From an uncultured Veillonellaceae bacterium (GTDB lineage: Bacteria; Bacillota; Negativicutes; Selenomonadales; Selenomonadaceae): a stretch of DNA of 64,000 nt. Below the pieces are notes generated by a model that worked only from the letters and a program-made list of their open reading frames with translations, did no database searches and had not been told where the DNA came from. The stretch covers positions 895 to 64,894 of the forward strand of contig CACZZN010000002.1 of the NCBI GenBank assembly GCA_902785705.1, read 5' to 3'. The position numbers and the translations under genes are program-made. This document shows positions 24,646-35,321 of this stretch, in pieces. Position 1 is the first letter of the stretch, and every line of letters begins with the position of its first letter.

Positions 24646-24694
24646 GGTGAAACCGGCGAAAACAACGGGCGAAATAAGGCAGAAAAAGCAAAAA

Positions 24695-24720
24695 CTGCCG
24701 CACAAAAATTCATGCGGCAG
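24695..24720 (-). terminator. terminator of the flagellin gene
   Basis: On the minus strand CTGCCGCA (24713-24720) pairs with TGCGGCAG (24695-24702) and is followed by TTTTTGC. It lies 12 bases past the flagellin stop. Confidence 0.85.
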
Positions 24721-24732
24721 CCTGGAAAAAAC

Positions 24733-26088
24733 TCACTGCAACAGGCTCAAAACCGAGCTGCTGTTCTGGTTGGCCTGAGCAAGCATGGACTGGCTGGCTT
24801 GCAGCAGGACATTGTGCTTCGTGTAGTCTGCCATGGCCTTTGCCATATCCGCATCGCGCATGCCCGACTCCGATGCCTGTGTATTCTCCCCGGAAAGCAC
24901 GAGGTTCGCGCTGGTGTACTCCAGCCGGCTCTCAATGGAGCCGATGGTCGTCTGCTGATCCAACACCTTCTGCAGAGCGCTATCCAGCACATTGATGGCG
25001 GAATTGGCATGCGGCTGATTCGCGATGCTCAGCACCGTCCCGTCAAATCCGCGCAAACCCAGCGCCGTTGTGCGCATATCCGTCAAAGGCACCCGCACCG
25101 ATTGATTGGCATGATCCCCCACCTGGAAGGTCAGGGCGTTATCCTCCGAGGGATCCTGTGCCCGCACCGACTCGGTGAAGCAGTCCAGCGCCGAGTTTGC
25201 CGATTTGCGCACATTCCCCTCTTTGTCCGTGATGCAAAGTGTCAGCCCGGCAATTTGTCCCGCAAGCCCCGGTTCCGCCGCTCGCAGCGTAATGGCGTTT
25301 TTCCCGTCGGAAGTGTGCACCTCCGTTCCACTGTGATCATATCCTACCAAAGAATTCTCGCTGAAAAGCTGTACATCACTCCATATATCATACCCGGAAG
25401 TCTGGTCGTAAAACACCGTGAGCAAATCCCGGTTATCTCCCAAAGGATCGATGGTGACAATATTGTGCTGTCCCTGCTTGACGTAGGAAATGGTCAGCTT
25501 GTCACTGCTTTGGATTTCCAAGCTGTTCCCTGCCGAGTCCTTCAAATCCACCCACTTCGTAGCATGGGTCGTGTCCGCGGAAAGCCTGGTGTTCGTCAAG
25601 CTCGTCCTGGTTCCCTTTTCACGTTCGCCGGTGGCCGGATCCAGATACCCCACGACAGGGCCGTTCTGGGAACCATCCACCAAATATTTCCCGTTGTAAG
25701 TGACATAGGCATTGGAGTCCAGCTGGTCGCAGGCTTGGTTCAGCTCCTTCTGGATGATCAGGCGATCCTCATTCGTATTTGAATCATTCGCCGCATTGAT
25801 GACCTTTTCCTTCAGCGTCTTCAGAAGCTCCACGGAGCTTGCAAGCGCACCCTCAGCCGTCTTCAGCATGCTGTTCCCCGTCTGGGCGTTCGCGTCCGCC
25901 TGCCCCAGCGCCTGAATCTGCACCCGCATCTTCTCCGTAATGGAATAGCCCGACGCGTCATCCGCCGCACCGTTGATCTTCATCCCGGAAGAAACCTGCT
26001 TCAAGGACGTCGACATCAGCTTTTCGTTTTTGTTCAGTGTATTCAGCGTATTCGTCGCCTGCATGTTGTTCTTCACTACCATTGGCAT
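24733..26088 (-). CDS. flagellin
   Basis: 451 residues. The conserved N-terminal D0/D1 region (MVVKNNMQATNTLNTLNKN ... VSSGMKINGAADDASGYSI) and C-terminal D1/D0 region (ANSAINVLDSALQKVLDQQTTIGSIESRLEY ... DMAKAMADYTKHNVLLQASQSMLAQAN, ending LSLLQ) enclose a variable surface region of about 250 residues. The variable region holds two Cys (LTLCITDKEG and ALDCFTES), with a third in the N-terminal domain; cysteine is uncommon in flagellins. The start is the ATG at 26088, seven codons into conserved sequence and after AGGAGG; the upstream extension is noncoding. It has its own sigma-28-like promoter and terminator. Confidence 0.93.
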   Translation of the reverse strand: MPMVVKNNMQATNTLNTLNKNEKLMSTSLKQVSSGMKINGAADDASGYSITEKMRVQIQALGQADANAQTGNSMLKTAEGALASSVELLKTLKEKVINAANDSNTNEDRLIIQKELNQACDQLDSNAYVTYNGKYLVDGSQNGPVVGYLDPATGEREKGTRTSLTNTRLSADTTHATKWVDLKDSAGNSLEIQSSDKLTISYVKQGQHNIVTIDPLGDNRDLLTVFYDQTSGYDIWSDVQLFSENSLVGYDHSGTEVHTSDGKNAITLRAAEPGLAGQIAGLTLCITDKEGNVRKSANSALDCFTESVRAQDPSEDNALTFQVGDHANQSVRVPLTDMRTTALGLRGFDGTVLSIANQPHANSAINVLDSALQKVLDQQTTIGSIESRLEYTSANLVLSGENTQASESGMRDADMAKAMADYTKHNVLLQASQSMLAQANQNSSSVLSLLQ

Positions 26089-26163
26089 AGCAAAATACCT
26101 CCTGTATATCGATTTCCATGCAGACATGCCGCATGAAAGGTAACTCACTCCCTCACGCTGTAT

Positions 26164-26190
26164 ATATCGTCAAAAATGCGATTTCTCTTA
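26164..26190 (-). promoter_or_regulatory. sigma-28 (FliA/SigD) promoter of the flagellin gene
   Basis: On the minus strand TAAGAGAA (26183-26190), 11 bases, then GACGATAT (26164-26171), close to the TAAAGTTT-N11-GCCGATAA consensus. A match is expected for a late flagellar gene. Confidence 0.7.
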
Positions 26191-26314
26191 AGCACGATTT
26201 TCTTCAAAATCCACTGCCCCGAGAAAATTTCATTTTTCTCACGATTCAAACTTTGGCGCGTCTGCCCGATTTCCCCGTTGACGGATAGCTTATCCGATTG
26301 CCGCAACGCAAAAA

Positions 26315-26334
26315 CCACGGCCTCTCAACCGTGG
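26315..26334 (-). terminator. terminator of the flagellinolysin gene
   Basis: CCACGG (26315-26320) pairs with CCGTGG (26329-26334); on the minus strand the stem is followed by TTTTTG. It isolates the two flagellin genes from each other. Confidence 0.8.
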
Positions 26335-26351
26335 CTCCCTGCTGTATGATA

Positions 26352-28160
26352 TCACTGCAGCAGGCTCAGCACGCCGCTGCTCTCTTGGTTCGCTTGTGCC
26401 AGCATGGACTGCGCCGCCTGCAGCAGAATATTGTTCTTGGTGTAGCTTGCCATTTCCTTCGCCATATCCGCGTCGCGGATCGTAGATTCGGAGCTTTGGA
26501 CATTCTCGCTGGCAGTGGTGAGGTTCGCCGCCGTGAACTCCATCCGGCTCTCCACCGCCCCAATATAAGTTTGCTGCTTCAATGCCTTCTCCACTGCAAA
26601 ATCAAAGGTCGAGATCGCGCTGTTGGCCTTGGCCTGTGACACGACACTCACCTGCTTGCCGTCAGCTCTCCTGAGTCCCAACGCAGTGGTCCGCATATCC
26701 CCAAGCCCCACCTGAATGGTCTGGTTTGCCTTCGTCCCCACCTGAAACGCCAGATGAGGCCTTGGGGCGGCTTCGGCGCTCTGCTTTGCCATGTAGCGCA
26801 TGATTGTGTAGCCTACCGCGTAGGGGTATTCCCCCTTGGCCGGATCATTGTCATAGTCTCCATGCAGTGTCTTTGCCGCCTCCAAGGCGTTGCTCGGCGT
26901 CGCCAGCAGCTCGATCGTGTTCTTGCGGAAATCATCGATGCCATGGACAAGCTCTGCCGTTCCCTCGATGGCGTAGAGGGGCAAGCTGTTGAAATTCTTG
27001 ATATTGGCGGCCATCAGCGCATGGGTCATCTCATGGGCGACGGTCCGGTCAAGATATCCTTGGGATGCGCTCTTCCCGCTGGGGTCGCTCCAATCCATGC
27101 TGGCGTAATAATTCATATTGACAATCATCGTCAAGGCAGTCGTCTCCCCGGCAGCGTTGTATGAATGGCTCACCGCCGCCAAACGGCCATTGGCGGCATT
27201 CTCAAACGTGATATTCATGGATCTGACCATCGTATCGGTATCCTGAAAACTCAGCCCATAGGACTCCGTGACCAGATCCATTGCATTCTTCAGCCACTGA
27301 CCGTTCAGCGCCGTAGCGATCTTTGTGGCAGCTTCCTGCGCGCCGGCGCCTGCGCCGCTCAAATCTACACCTGTGATGGTCAGGCCGTTGATCGAGCCTC
27401 CGAAGACACCCGTCTCATAGGGATTCCCGCTTTCGGGAACGACGCCCGTAGCCGTCTTCACACGATCCCCGCCCGCATCCTTGCCGGTAATGGCGCCGGT
27501 ATCATCATTGCGCAGGTCGATGCCGCAGTACTGCATCAAAAAAGCACCCACCCCCTCCGAACCGGCCAGCGCCCCCAGGTAAGACCGCTCCAGATCTTCC
27601 CTGTTCTCGAAACGCCCGCCCGAAGCCCATTGAATGGCATCATCATACGCCTCGGCAGCAGTGGGCGCTGTGCTGGTGTTGAGCCGGCTCATAAAGGACA
27701 TGAGGCAGTCATGGGCGGAGGCGATGATATTGTTCCCAAAATCGCCGTTCAAAAGGACTTTCCCGTTGAACGTGACATGGGCATTGTCATCAATCTGATC
27801 CAGCTGCTGATCGACTTCCTTCTGGATGGTCATGCGATCCAAATCCGTGTTCGAGTCATTCGCGGCATTGATGGCCTTTTCCTTCAATGTCTTCAGAATC
27901 TCCACCGTCGAAGAAACAGCGCCCTCTGCCGTCTTCATAAGGCTTGTCGCGTTCTGGGTGTTCTGGATATCCTGCTCCAGCCCCCGCAGCTGCACACGCA
28001 TCCGCTCGGAAATCGCGTATCCGGAAGCATCATCCGCCGCACCGTTGATTTTCATGCCGGACGAGACCTTCGCAAGGCTCTTCGCCAGCTCGCTCGAGTT
28101 TCTGTTCAACGTATTCAATATCTGAACCGCAGACATATTATTCTTCACTACCATGGACAT
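26352..28160 (-). CDS. flagellinolysin: flagellin with inserted zinc metalloprotease domain
   Basis: 602 residues. The flagellin D0/D1 ends (residues 1-145 and 470-602, ending VLSLLQ) are near copies of those in the neighbouring flagellin, but the surface region is replaced by a gluzincin-type peptidase. AHEMTHALMA holds the HExxH zinc motif at 376-380, and the Glu-rich AIEGTAELVHG at 397-407 gives the third ligand (Glu399 or Glu403). This matches the flagellinolysin family, related to M9B collagenases, in which the filament becomes a proteolytic polymer. Both catalytic motifs look intact, so activity is expected. The start ATG at 28160 follows AAGGAGG. Confidence 0.93.
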   Translation of the reverse strand: MSMVVKNNMSAVQILNTLNRNSSELAKSLAKVSSGMKINGAADDASGYAISERMRVQLRGLEQDIQNTQNATSLMKTAEGAVSSTVEILKTLKEKAINAANDSNTDLDRMTIQKEVDQQLDQIDDNAHVTFNGKVLLNGDFGNNIIASAHDCLMSFMSRLNTSTAPTAAEAYDDAIQWASGGRFENREDLERSYLGALAGSEGVGAFLMQYCGIDLRNDDTGAITGKDAGGDRVKTATGVVPESGNPYETGVFGGSINGLTITGVDLSGAGAGAQEAATKIATALNGQWLKNAMDLVTESYGLSFQDTDTMVRSMNITFENAANGRLAAVSHSYNAAGETTALTMIVNMNYYASMDWSDPSGKSASQGYLDRTVAHEMTHALMAANIKNFNSLPLYAIEGTAELVHGIDDFRKNTIELLATPSNALEAAKTLHGDYDNDPAKGEYPYAVGYTIMRYMAKQSAEAAPRPHLAFQVGTKANQTIQVGLGDMRTTALGLRRADGKQVSVVSQAKANSAISTFDFAVEKALKQQTYIGAVESRMEFTAANLTTASENVQSSESTIRDADMAKEMASYTKNNILLQAAQSMLAQANQESSGVLSLLQ

Positions 28161-28259
28161 GACAGATTCCTCCTTGAATCTACATCCCTATTCCTTGTCA
28201 CGCACAAATCGATGTCCGCAGAGCAACCCTGCTCCGCTCGCCGATCCAACCTATCTATA

Positions 28260-28285
28260 TTATCGTAATTCCGAGAAAAACCTTA
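28260..28285 (-). promoter_or_regulatory. sigma-28-like promoter of the flagellinolysin gene
   Basis: On the minus strand TAAGGTTT (28278-28285), 10 bases, TACGATAA (28260-28267). One base short of the usual spacing but both boxes are close to consensus. Confidence 0.65.
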
Positions 28286-28296
28286 AGCCGTACCCC

Positions 28297-28839
28297 TTAT
28301 TTTTTCTTTGCGCCCTGCTTCTCTTCCCCTTCCGCAGCACTCCCCGGTTCTGCTGGTTCCGTCACTTTCTTTTCCCCTTTGGCCCAGACCTGTGCCATGA
28401 GGTCTTCGTAAACGTCTTCTAAATGTTCTACGAGGATTTTCAGCATGAGCTGCACCATCTTGCTGTCGAAGGTCTCCTCCACAAAGGGCAGGCAGATATC
28501 GAGATAGATAGAATGGTTCGTCGCGTAGTAGTATTTGAAGATCTTGTACTTCGCGTTCAGCTCGTTCAGATAGGGCTGGAGTTTCGCGCCTTTGGCGGGC
28601 GCGATACCGCTGGCGACCTGCGTGCGGATGACGGTGAAGACCGTCGTGTCGATGAAGATCGCCATCGGCAGAAGCTGTCCTTTGGCCTCGATGCGGGAAC
28701 GGAACACCACGGTGTTGAAATCATCGTCGATGGTCTCCGTGCTGAACACGTTGATGTCATTGTCCATGATAAAATCGCGGAACTTCAGCGCCTTTTCATT
28801 GGCCTCCACGCCGCTTTCCTTTTTCTTCTTTGCCGGCAT
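28297..28839 (-). CDS. YbjN-family protein
   Basis: 180 residues. A YbjN domain (about 20-150) with alternating strands and helices: NVFSTETIDDDFNTVVFRS, GQLLPMAIFIDTTVFTVIR, PYLNELNAKYKIFKYYYA and IYLDICLPFVEETFDSKMVQLMLKILVEHLEDVY. The fold resembles type III secretion chaperones and is usually a protein-binding or stress-response factor. Lys-rich N-terminus and Lys/Glu-rich C-terminus are probably disordered. I choose the ATG at 28839, eight bases after AAGGAG; the ATG at 28845 is too close to it. Located between the flagellin gene and the ATP synthase operon. Confidence 0.75.
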   Translation of the reverse strand: MPAKKKKESGVEANEKALKFRDFIMDNDINVFSTETIDDDFNTVVFRSRIEAKGQLLPMAIFIDTTVFTVIRTQVASGIAPAKGAKLQPYLNELNAKYKIFKYYYATNHSIYLDICLPFVEETFDSKMVQLMLKILVEHLEDVYEDLMAQVWAKGEKKVTEPAEPGSAAEGEEKQGAKKK

Positions 28840-28925
28840 TTTCATATCTCCTTCGCTCAAAATAATCTACATCTTTGTAATTCGACTTCGAACGGGATTT
28901 TCCTGCCTGTGGCGAATAGAAAACA

Positions 28926-28953
28926 GCTCCCGCCAGCCGAAGCTGACGGGAGC
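28926..28953 (-). terminator. terminator of the ATP synthase operon
   Basis: GCTCCCGCCAGC (28926-28937) pairs with GCTGACGGGAGC (28942-28953) around CGAA, with T-rich sequence on both strands, so it could act in both directions. Confidence 0.85.
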
Positions 28954-28971
28954 ATTTTTCTTGGAATAGGG

Positions 28972-29403
28972 TTACGCGACCTCGCGCTTGCATGCTTTGA
29001 GACGTGCCTTGGCGCGCTCAAGTGCCAGCTCGGCGCGCTTGAAGTCGATATCGTTGGACTCCGGCGGGCCCTGATGGAATTTCGCGATGCGCTGCTTTGC
29101 CCTGTCGTAGGCCTGCTGCGCACGGTTCACATCAATGTTGAGGGGCTCCTCGGCAGCGCCTGCCAGAACCGTGATTTTTTCCGGCGTAACCTCCATGAAG
29201 CCGCCGGAGACAGCAATGAGCTGCTCCTCGGCCTCGCCCGGAAGCTTGACGCGCATGGCATGGGGGATGAGCCCCGTCACCAAGGGCGCATGGCGCGGCA
29301 GGATGCCAAGCTCGCCGCCCGTGGAACGGACGATGAGCATGGCAATGTCCTGCTCGTAGACCATCTGGTCAGGAGAGACAACCTCAAGCTTGATGGTAGC
29401 CAT
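28972..29403 (-). CDS. atpC: F1 ATP synthase epsilon subunit
   Basis: 143 residues. An N-terminal beta-sandwich (IKLEVVSPDQMVYEQDIAMLIVRSTGGELGILPRHAPLVTGL) typical of epsilon, then a C-terminal two-helix region rich in Ala, Lys and Arg. It regulates F1 rotation and links gamma to the c ring. Last gene of the operon, three bases after atpD, followed by a strong terminator. Confidence 0.97.
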   Translation of the reverse strand: MATIKLEVVSPDQMVYEQDIAMLIVRSTGGELGILPRHAPLVTGLIPHAMRVKLPGEAEEQLIAVSGGFMEVTPEKITVLAGAAEEPLNIDVNRAQQAYDRAKQRIAKFHQGPPESNDIDFKRAELALERAKARLKACKREVA

Positions 29404-29406
29404 GAG

Positions 29407-30831
<1,425 letters not shown>

Positions 30832-31683
30832 TTACTTCAAGGCCTCTGCACCGCCCACGATCTCCGTGATCTCGCGGGTAATGCCTGCCTGACGTACCTT
30901 ATTGTAGTGCAAGTCGAGCTGGGCGACGAGTTCCTCTGCGTTGTCCGTCGCATTGCTCATGGCGTTCACGCGGGAGGACAGCTCACTGGCCGCTGCCTGC
31001 AAAAGCGCCGCGTAGATGACGGTCACGAGATACTGCGGCAGGAGGTGCCCGAGAACGACCTCCGCCGACGGCTCATAGATATACTCCGCATGCGGGCCTG
31101 CCTGCCTTTCCCCGTCCTGCTGGAAGGGCAGGAGCCGGACTGTCTCCGGCACGCAGGAAACCGCCGATATGAAGCGGGTATAGACCATATGGATGTCCTT
31201 CACCTCACCGCTCTCGAACCGGTCGATGAGATACTGGGCGATCTCGCGGGCATGCTCATAGGTAGGCTTCTCGCTGAACCCTGTATACTCCCGAACGACC
31301 GTGTATTTGCGGGGCTTGAAGTGTGTCTTGGCCTTGCGCCCTACCGTCACAAGCTCGGTATTCGCTTTGTCCTGGATCTGCTCGCGCGCCTCTTTGAAGA
31401 CGTTGCTGGAGTAGGCTCCCGCAAGGCCCTTGTCGGCGGCCAGCACCAGAAAGAGCTGTTTCCCTTCCTCGTGGACGGTCAGCAGCGGATGGCTGAAATC
31501 CCCCGCGTTGGCCGCGATATCATGGACGACCTGCGCTACCTTTTCTGCATAGGGCTTGTTGGAGGTGGCCGCTTCTTTCGCATGGCGCAGCCTCGAGCTG
31601 GCGACCATGTGCATGGCGTTCGTGATCTTCTGGGTGTTCTTTACGCTTCGGATGCGGCGGCGTATGTCTTGTAAACTAGCCAA
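30832..31683 (-). CDS. atpG: F1 ATP synthase gamma subunit
   Basis: 283 residues. The central stalk: N-terminal helix (LQDIRRRIRSVKNTQKITNAMHMVASSRL) and C-terminal helix (ELSSRVNAMSNATDNAEELV...YNKVRQAGITREITEIVGGAEAL) form the coiled-coil shaft around a Rossmann-like core (LFLVLAADKGLAGAYSSNVF). Ends in the normal place; no insertions. Confidence 0.97.
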   Translation of the reverse strand: MASLQDIRRRIRSVKNTQKITNAMHMVASSRLRHAKEAATSNKPYAEKVAQVVHDIAANAGDFSHPLLTVHEEGKQLFLVLAADKGLAGAYSSNVFKEAREQIQDKANTELVTVGRKAKTHFKPRKYTVVREYTGFSEKPTYEHAREIAQYLIDRFESGEVKDIHMVYTRFISAVSCVPETVRLLPFQQDGERQAGPHAEYIYEPSAEVVLGHLLPQYLVTVIYAALLQAAASELSSRVNAMSNATDNAEELVAQLDLHYNKVRQAGITREITEIVGGAEALK

Positions 31684-31702
31684 ATAGATTCACCTCGCTG
31701 CC

Positions 31703-33238
31703 TTATGCTACTTTATAGGTTACAGTTTCCTTGAACTCCTCGATTGCCTTGGAAATTTCCTTCTCCAGCGCATCGTCGAGCTTCTTCTGCTCAACAATCT
31801 TCGCGCCGACCTCCGCATGTTCCGTATGCATGAACTTGATGAAGTCATTCTGGAACGTAACGACCTTTTCTACGGGAATGTCCGCGAGGAATCCGCGCAC
31901 CGCCGTAAAGATGGTGAGCACCTGATCCTCGACGGCAAGGGGGGAATACTGCGCCTGCTTCAATGTCTCGACCATGCGTGCACCGCGGTCAAGCTGCGCC
32001 TTCGTGGACTTGTCCAAATCGGAGCCGAACTGCGCGAACGCCGCCAGCTCGCGATACTGCGCCAAATCGAGACGCATCGTGCCTGCGACCTGCTTCATTG
32101 CCTTGATCTGCGCGGAACCGCCCACACGGGAGACCGAAAGGCCGACGCTGATTGCCGGACGGATGCCGGAGTAGAACGCGCCCGTTTCCAACATGATCTG
32201 CCCGTCCGTGATGGAAATGACGTTGGTCGGGATATAGGCGGAAACGTCGCCTGCCAGAGTCTCGATGATCGGCAAGGCTGTAATGGAGCCTGCGCCCAGC
32301 TCGTCGGAGAGCTTCGCAGCGCGCTCCAACAGGCGGGAATGCAGGTAGAATACATCGCCCGGATACGCCTCGCGCCCCGGCGGACGGCGGAGCAGCAGGG
32401 ACATGGCACGGTAGGCCGCCGCATGCTTCGTGAGGTCGTCATAGACACAGAGGCAGTGCCCGCCCTTTCCGTTCGCGTCCTTCTTGTACATGAAGTACTC
32501 TGCCATCGCCACGCCGGCGTATGGCGCCAGATACTGCAAAGGTGCGCTGTCCGCAGCCGTTGCCGCCACGACGATGGAGTATTCCATCGCGCCGCCGTCC
32601 TGCAGGGTCTTCACCACACGCGCCACCGTGGAGGCTTTCTGGCCGATGGCCACATAAATGCAGATACAGTTCTGCCCTTTCTGGTTCAGAATCGTATCCA
32701 CCGCGATCGCGGTCTTACCCGTGCCGCGGTCGCCGATGATGAGCTCGCGCTGGCCGCGCCCGATGGGCACCAATGCGTCGATGGCCTTGAGGCCGGTCTG
32801 CAGCGGCTCATGGACGGACTTGCGGTCTGCAATGCCCGGCGCCTGGAACTCTACCGGGCGATACTCCGTCGTGCTGATGGGGCCTTTGCCGTCAATCGGA
32901 CGGCCCAGCGCATCCACGACGCGGCCGATCATGGCCTCGCCCACAGGAACCTGCATGATGCGCCCCGTGCGCTTGACCGTATCGCCTTCCTTGATCTCCG
33001 TGTCGCCGCCGAGAATAACCGCGCCGACGTTGTCCTGCTCAAGGTTCAGGACCAGTCCATATACATCGTTGCCAAAATCGAGAAGCTCGCCTGCCATGGC
33101 CTTGTCGAGACCATGCACGTGGGCGATGCCGTCGCCGATTTCAATAACGGTACCCACATCATCAACATTCAGATCCACATGGTAGTTCTTGATCTGATCC
33201 TTGATGATGGCTGTTATTTCTTCCGGATTCATTTTCAT
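31703..33238 (-). CDS. atpA: F1 ATP synthase alpha subunit
   Basis: 511 residues. The non-catalytic nucleotide-binding subunit: N-terminal crown ([28 protein letters not shown]), P-loop GDRGTGKT near 169-176, and the signature [17 protein letters not shown] around 365-381 with the arginine finger. Starts with ATG at 33238. Confidence 0.98.
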   Translation of the reverse strand: MKMNPEEITAIIKDQIKNYHVDLNVDDVGTVIEIGDGIAHVHGLDKAMAGELLDFGNDVYGLVLNLEQDNVGAVILGGDTEIKEGDTVKRTGRIMQVPVGEAMIGRVVDALGRPIDGKGPISTTEYRPVEFQAPGIADRKSVHEPLQTGLKAIDALVPIGRGQRELIIGDRGTGKTAIAVDTILNQKGQNCICIYVAIGQKASTVARVVKTLQDGGAMEYSIVVAATAADSAPLQYLAPYAGVAMAEYFMYKKDANGKGGHCLCVYDDLTKHAAAYRAMSLLLRRPPGREAYPGDVFYLHSRLLERAAKLSDELGAGSITALPIIETLAGDVSAYIPTNVISITDGQIMLETGAFYSGIRPAISVGLSVSRVGGSAQIKAMKQVAGTMRLDLAQYRELAAFAQFGSDLDKSTKAQLDRGARMVETLKQAQYSPLAVEDQVLTIFTAVRGFLADIPVEKVVTFQNDFIKFMHTEHAEVGAKIVEQKKLDDALEKEISKAIEEFKETVTYKVA

Positions 33239-33262
33239 AACTTTGCTGTCACCCCAGTTTCA

Positions 33263-33805
33263 TCAATTCGATGTCAAAAGCTCTCTTCTGAGTTTCTCGA
33301 GACGTCCCGTCACACTGCCGTCGATGCGCTTGTCGCCAATCTTGACGACTACACCGCCAATGAGACTTTCGTCCTCGTGCAAGCGGAGCTTGACCTTCTT
33401 GCCTGTGACAGTTGCCAGCTTCTTCGCAAGCTTTTCCTGCTGAGCGCTTCCCATCTCGCTCGCCGTCGTGACATCCGCGATGACAATGCCCCTTGCCTGA
33501 TTGGAAAGACCGCGGAAGTCCTCCTCGATCGCATCGAAAATGCCGATGCGGCGCTTGTCCACCAAAAGCAGCAGGAAATTCATGATGGTATCGGAAAGCT
33601 CGCCCTGATAGCATTTCACCAGGAGCTCTTTCTTCGCCTTCCGCTCGATCTGCGGATTCTGGAAGAAGCCGCGGATCTCCGCGCTCTGGAAAAGATCCTC
33701 CCGCACACCTGCCAGCTCATCACCATAGGCCTCAAGCTTGTTCTCCTCTTGGGCAATCTCGAAGATCGCCTTGGAATATTTACGTGCAAGCTGTAAGTTT
33801 AGCAT
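33263..33805 (-). CDS. atpH: ATP synthase delta subunit
   Basis: 180 residues. The OSCP-like subunit: N-terminal helical domain (LARKYSKAIFEIAQEENKLEAYGDEL), then VKLRLHEDESLIGGVVVKIGDKRIDGSVTGRLEKLRREL, the conserved C-terminal motif. It joins the peripheral stalk to F1. The start overlaps the end of atpF by seven bases. Confidence 0.96.
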   Translation of the reverse strand: MLNLQLARKYSKAIFEIAQEENKLEAYGDELAGVREDLFQSAEIRGFFQNPQIERKAKKELLVKCYQGELSDTIMNFLLLLVDKRRIGIFDAIEEDFRGLSNQARGIVIADVTTASEMGSAQQEKLAKKLATVTGKKVKLRLHEDESLIGGVVVKIGDKRIDGSVTGRLEKLRRELLTSN

Positions 33806-34302
33806 GACAGATCACCAATCTTCTTCGAATCAAGCTGATCGATGAATTCGCCGATGATCGCTTCGTTCTCCTTGGCATCCATGTTCTTGGCAATGATCTT
33901 GCCTGCGGCTGCCATGGCAAGCGCACCGAACTCATCCTTGAGCTGCTCCACCGCGCGCTCGCGATCCCGCTGGATCTCTTCCTGCGCAGCTTTCCGCATC
34001 TGCTCGATTTCCTGTTTTGTCGCCTGAATGCTCGCCTCATGCTCCTCACGGGCACGCTTCTCCGCCTTGTCGACGATTTCCTGTGCCTTGGCATGAGCAT
34101 CCTTGAGCTGATTCTTATATTCGTTGAGGGTTGCCTCGGCAGCGGCCGCATCTGCGTCCGCTTTCTGGATGCTCTCGGCAATCTTGTCCTCACGTTCCTT
34201 CAGCATGCGAACCACCGGCTTGTAGGCCACGGCCCGCAGGATGGCAACGAGGATCAGGAAGTTCAGGATCTGCGCAAAGAATGTCGCATTAAGTTCTATC
34301 AA
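33799..34302 (-). CDS. atpF: ATP synthase b subunit
   Basis: 167 residues. One N-terminal transmembrane helix (FFAQILNFLILVAILRAVAY) followed by a long charged coiled coil (EREDKIAESIQKADADAAAAE..., rich in Ala, Glu and Lys), forming the peripheral stalk dimer. A single b gene is present, with no b' partner. Confidence 0.96.
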   Translation of the reverse strand: MIELNATFFAQILNFLILVAILRAVAYKPVVRMLKEREDKIAESIQKADADAAAAEATLNEYKNQLKDAHAKAQEIVDKAEKRAREEHEASIQATKQEIEQMRKAAQEEIQRDRERAVEQLKDEFGALAMAAAGKIIAKNMDAKENEAIIGEFIDQLDSKKIGDLSC

Positions 34303-34342
34303 TTCCTATGCCTCCTTTTCCGACTCGTACCTCCAAAGGAAA

Positions 34343-34594
34343 TTACTTGATCAGCGGATTCGCATAGAGCATGATGAGGGCAACGACCGCCGCGATGATC
34401 GCCATCGCCTCGATCAGACCAACGGAAATCAGCGTGTTGGTGAAGAGCGTGTTCTTTGCCTCCGGCTGACGGGTGATGCCGTCAATGAAATGGGATGTGA
34501 CGAGACCGTCGCCGATACCTGCGCCAATCGCTGCGAGACCCATCGTAATACCTGCGCCGACCAGAGCGGCTGCGACCATGATTGCGTTTTCCAT
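34343..34594 (-). CDS. atpE: ATP synthase c subunit, proton type
   Basis: 83 residues, two helices with the conserved loop (residues 42-46, RQPEA). The ion-binding carboxylate is Glu62 in helix 2 (LISVGLIEAMAI). It lacks the Ser-Thr pair after this Glu and the Gln in helix 1 that mark sodium-binding rings, so the ring is predicted to carry protons. This matters because several related anaerobes use sodium. Confidence 0.95.
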   Translation of the reverse strand: MENAIMVAAALVGAGITMGLAAIGAGIGDGLVTSHFIDGITRQPEAKNTLFTNTLISVGLIEAMAIIAAVVALIMLYANPLIK

Positions 34595-34640
34595 GAAAAA
34601 ATCCTCCTTAGATTATAGATAAAATTAAAAACGGACGACG

Positions 34641-35321
34641 TTATTCTTCCTCTTCTTTCAGCGCGTTGGCCAGATACGCCATCGACAGCATGGTGAAGAT
34701 AACCGCATGAACACAGCTGATAAAGATACTGAACATCAGCCATACCACCGACGGAATCGGCATCCAGACCGGCATCAGCTTCAGCAGGACGATAATCAGG
34801 ATCTCGCCTGCCAGGATATTGCCGAATAGACGAAAAGCCAGCGTGATCGGCTTCGCGATTTCCTCAATGGCATTGATGATGACAAAGGGCGCAAACGGCT
34901 GGAAGAAATGGGCAATGTAATGCCCTCCCTTGAAGTACAGCCCCAGCACATGCACCATGACAACGATCATCAGCGCCAGCCCCAACGTCGTGTTCAGATC
35001 GTTCGTCGGCGACGCCAGCGTCGGAATGAGTCCCAGCAGGTTGGAAACCAGCAGGAACATGAACAGCGTGACAATGAGCGGCGCCAGCATGCGTCCGCGC
35101 TTTCCCATCATCGCATCGATCTGGCCGTGCAGCCATGTGACAATCATCTCGACGACATTCTGCCAGCCGCTGGGCACCAGCTTCAGGTTGCGCGTTGCCA
35201 GAAAGCCGATCAGGATGACGATCGCCATCGCGAGCCACGTCATGGTCAGGGTCTCCGCATTGAAGGTAAAGCCCCCGACCTGCGTAAAGCCACGATGGAT
35301 GATCCCTTCACTCATAGACAT
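34641..35321 (-). CDS. atpB: ATP synthase a subunit
   Basis: 226 residues, about five or six transmembrane segments. The essential Arg lies in LAFRLFGNILAGEILIIVLL, the best conserved part of the a subunit, with Asn and Glu nearby. It forms the two half-channels against the c ring. The start overlaps the end of atpI by 10 bases. Confidence 0.96.
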   Translation of the reverse strand: MSMSEGIIHRGFTQVGGFTFNAETLTMTWLAMAIVILIGFLATRNLKLVPSGWQNVVEMIVTWLHGQIDAMMGKRGRMLAPLIVTLFMFLLVSNLLGLIPTLASPTNDLNTTLGLALMIVVMVHVLGLYFKGGHYIAHFFQPFAPFVIINAIEEIAKPITLAFRLFGNILAGEILIIVLLKLMPVWMPIPSVVWLMFSIFISCVHAVIFTMLSMAYLANALKEEEE

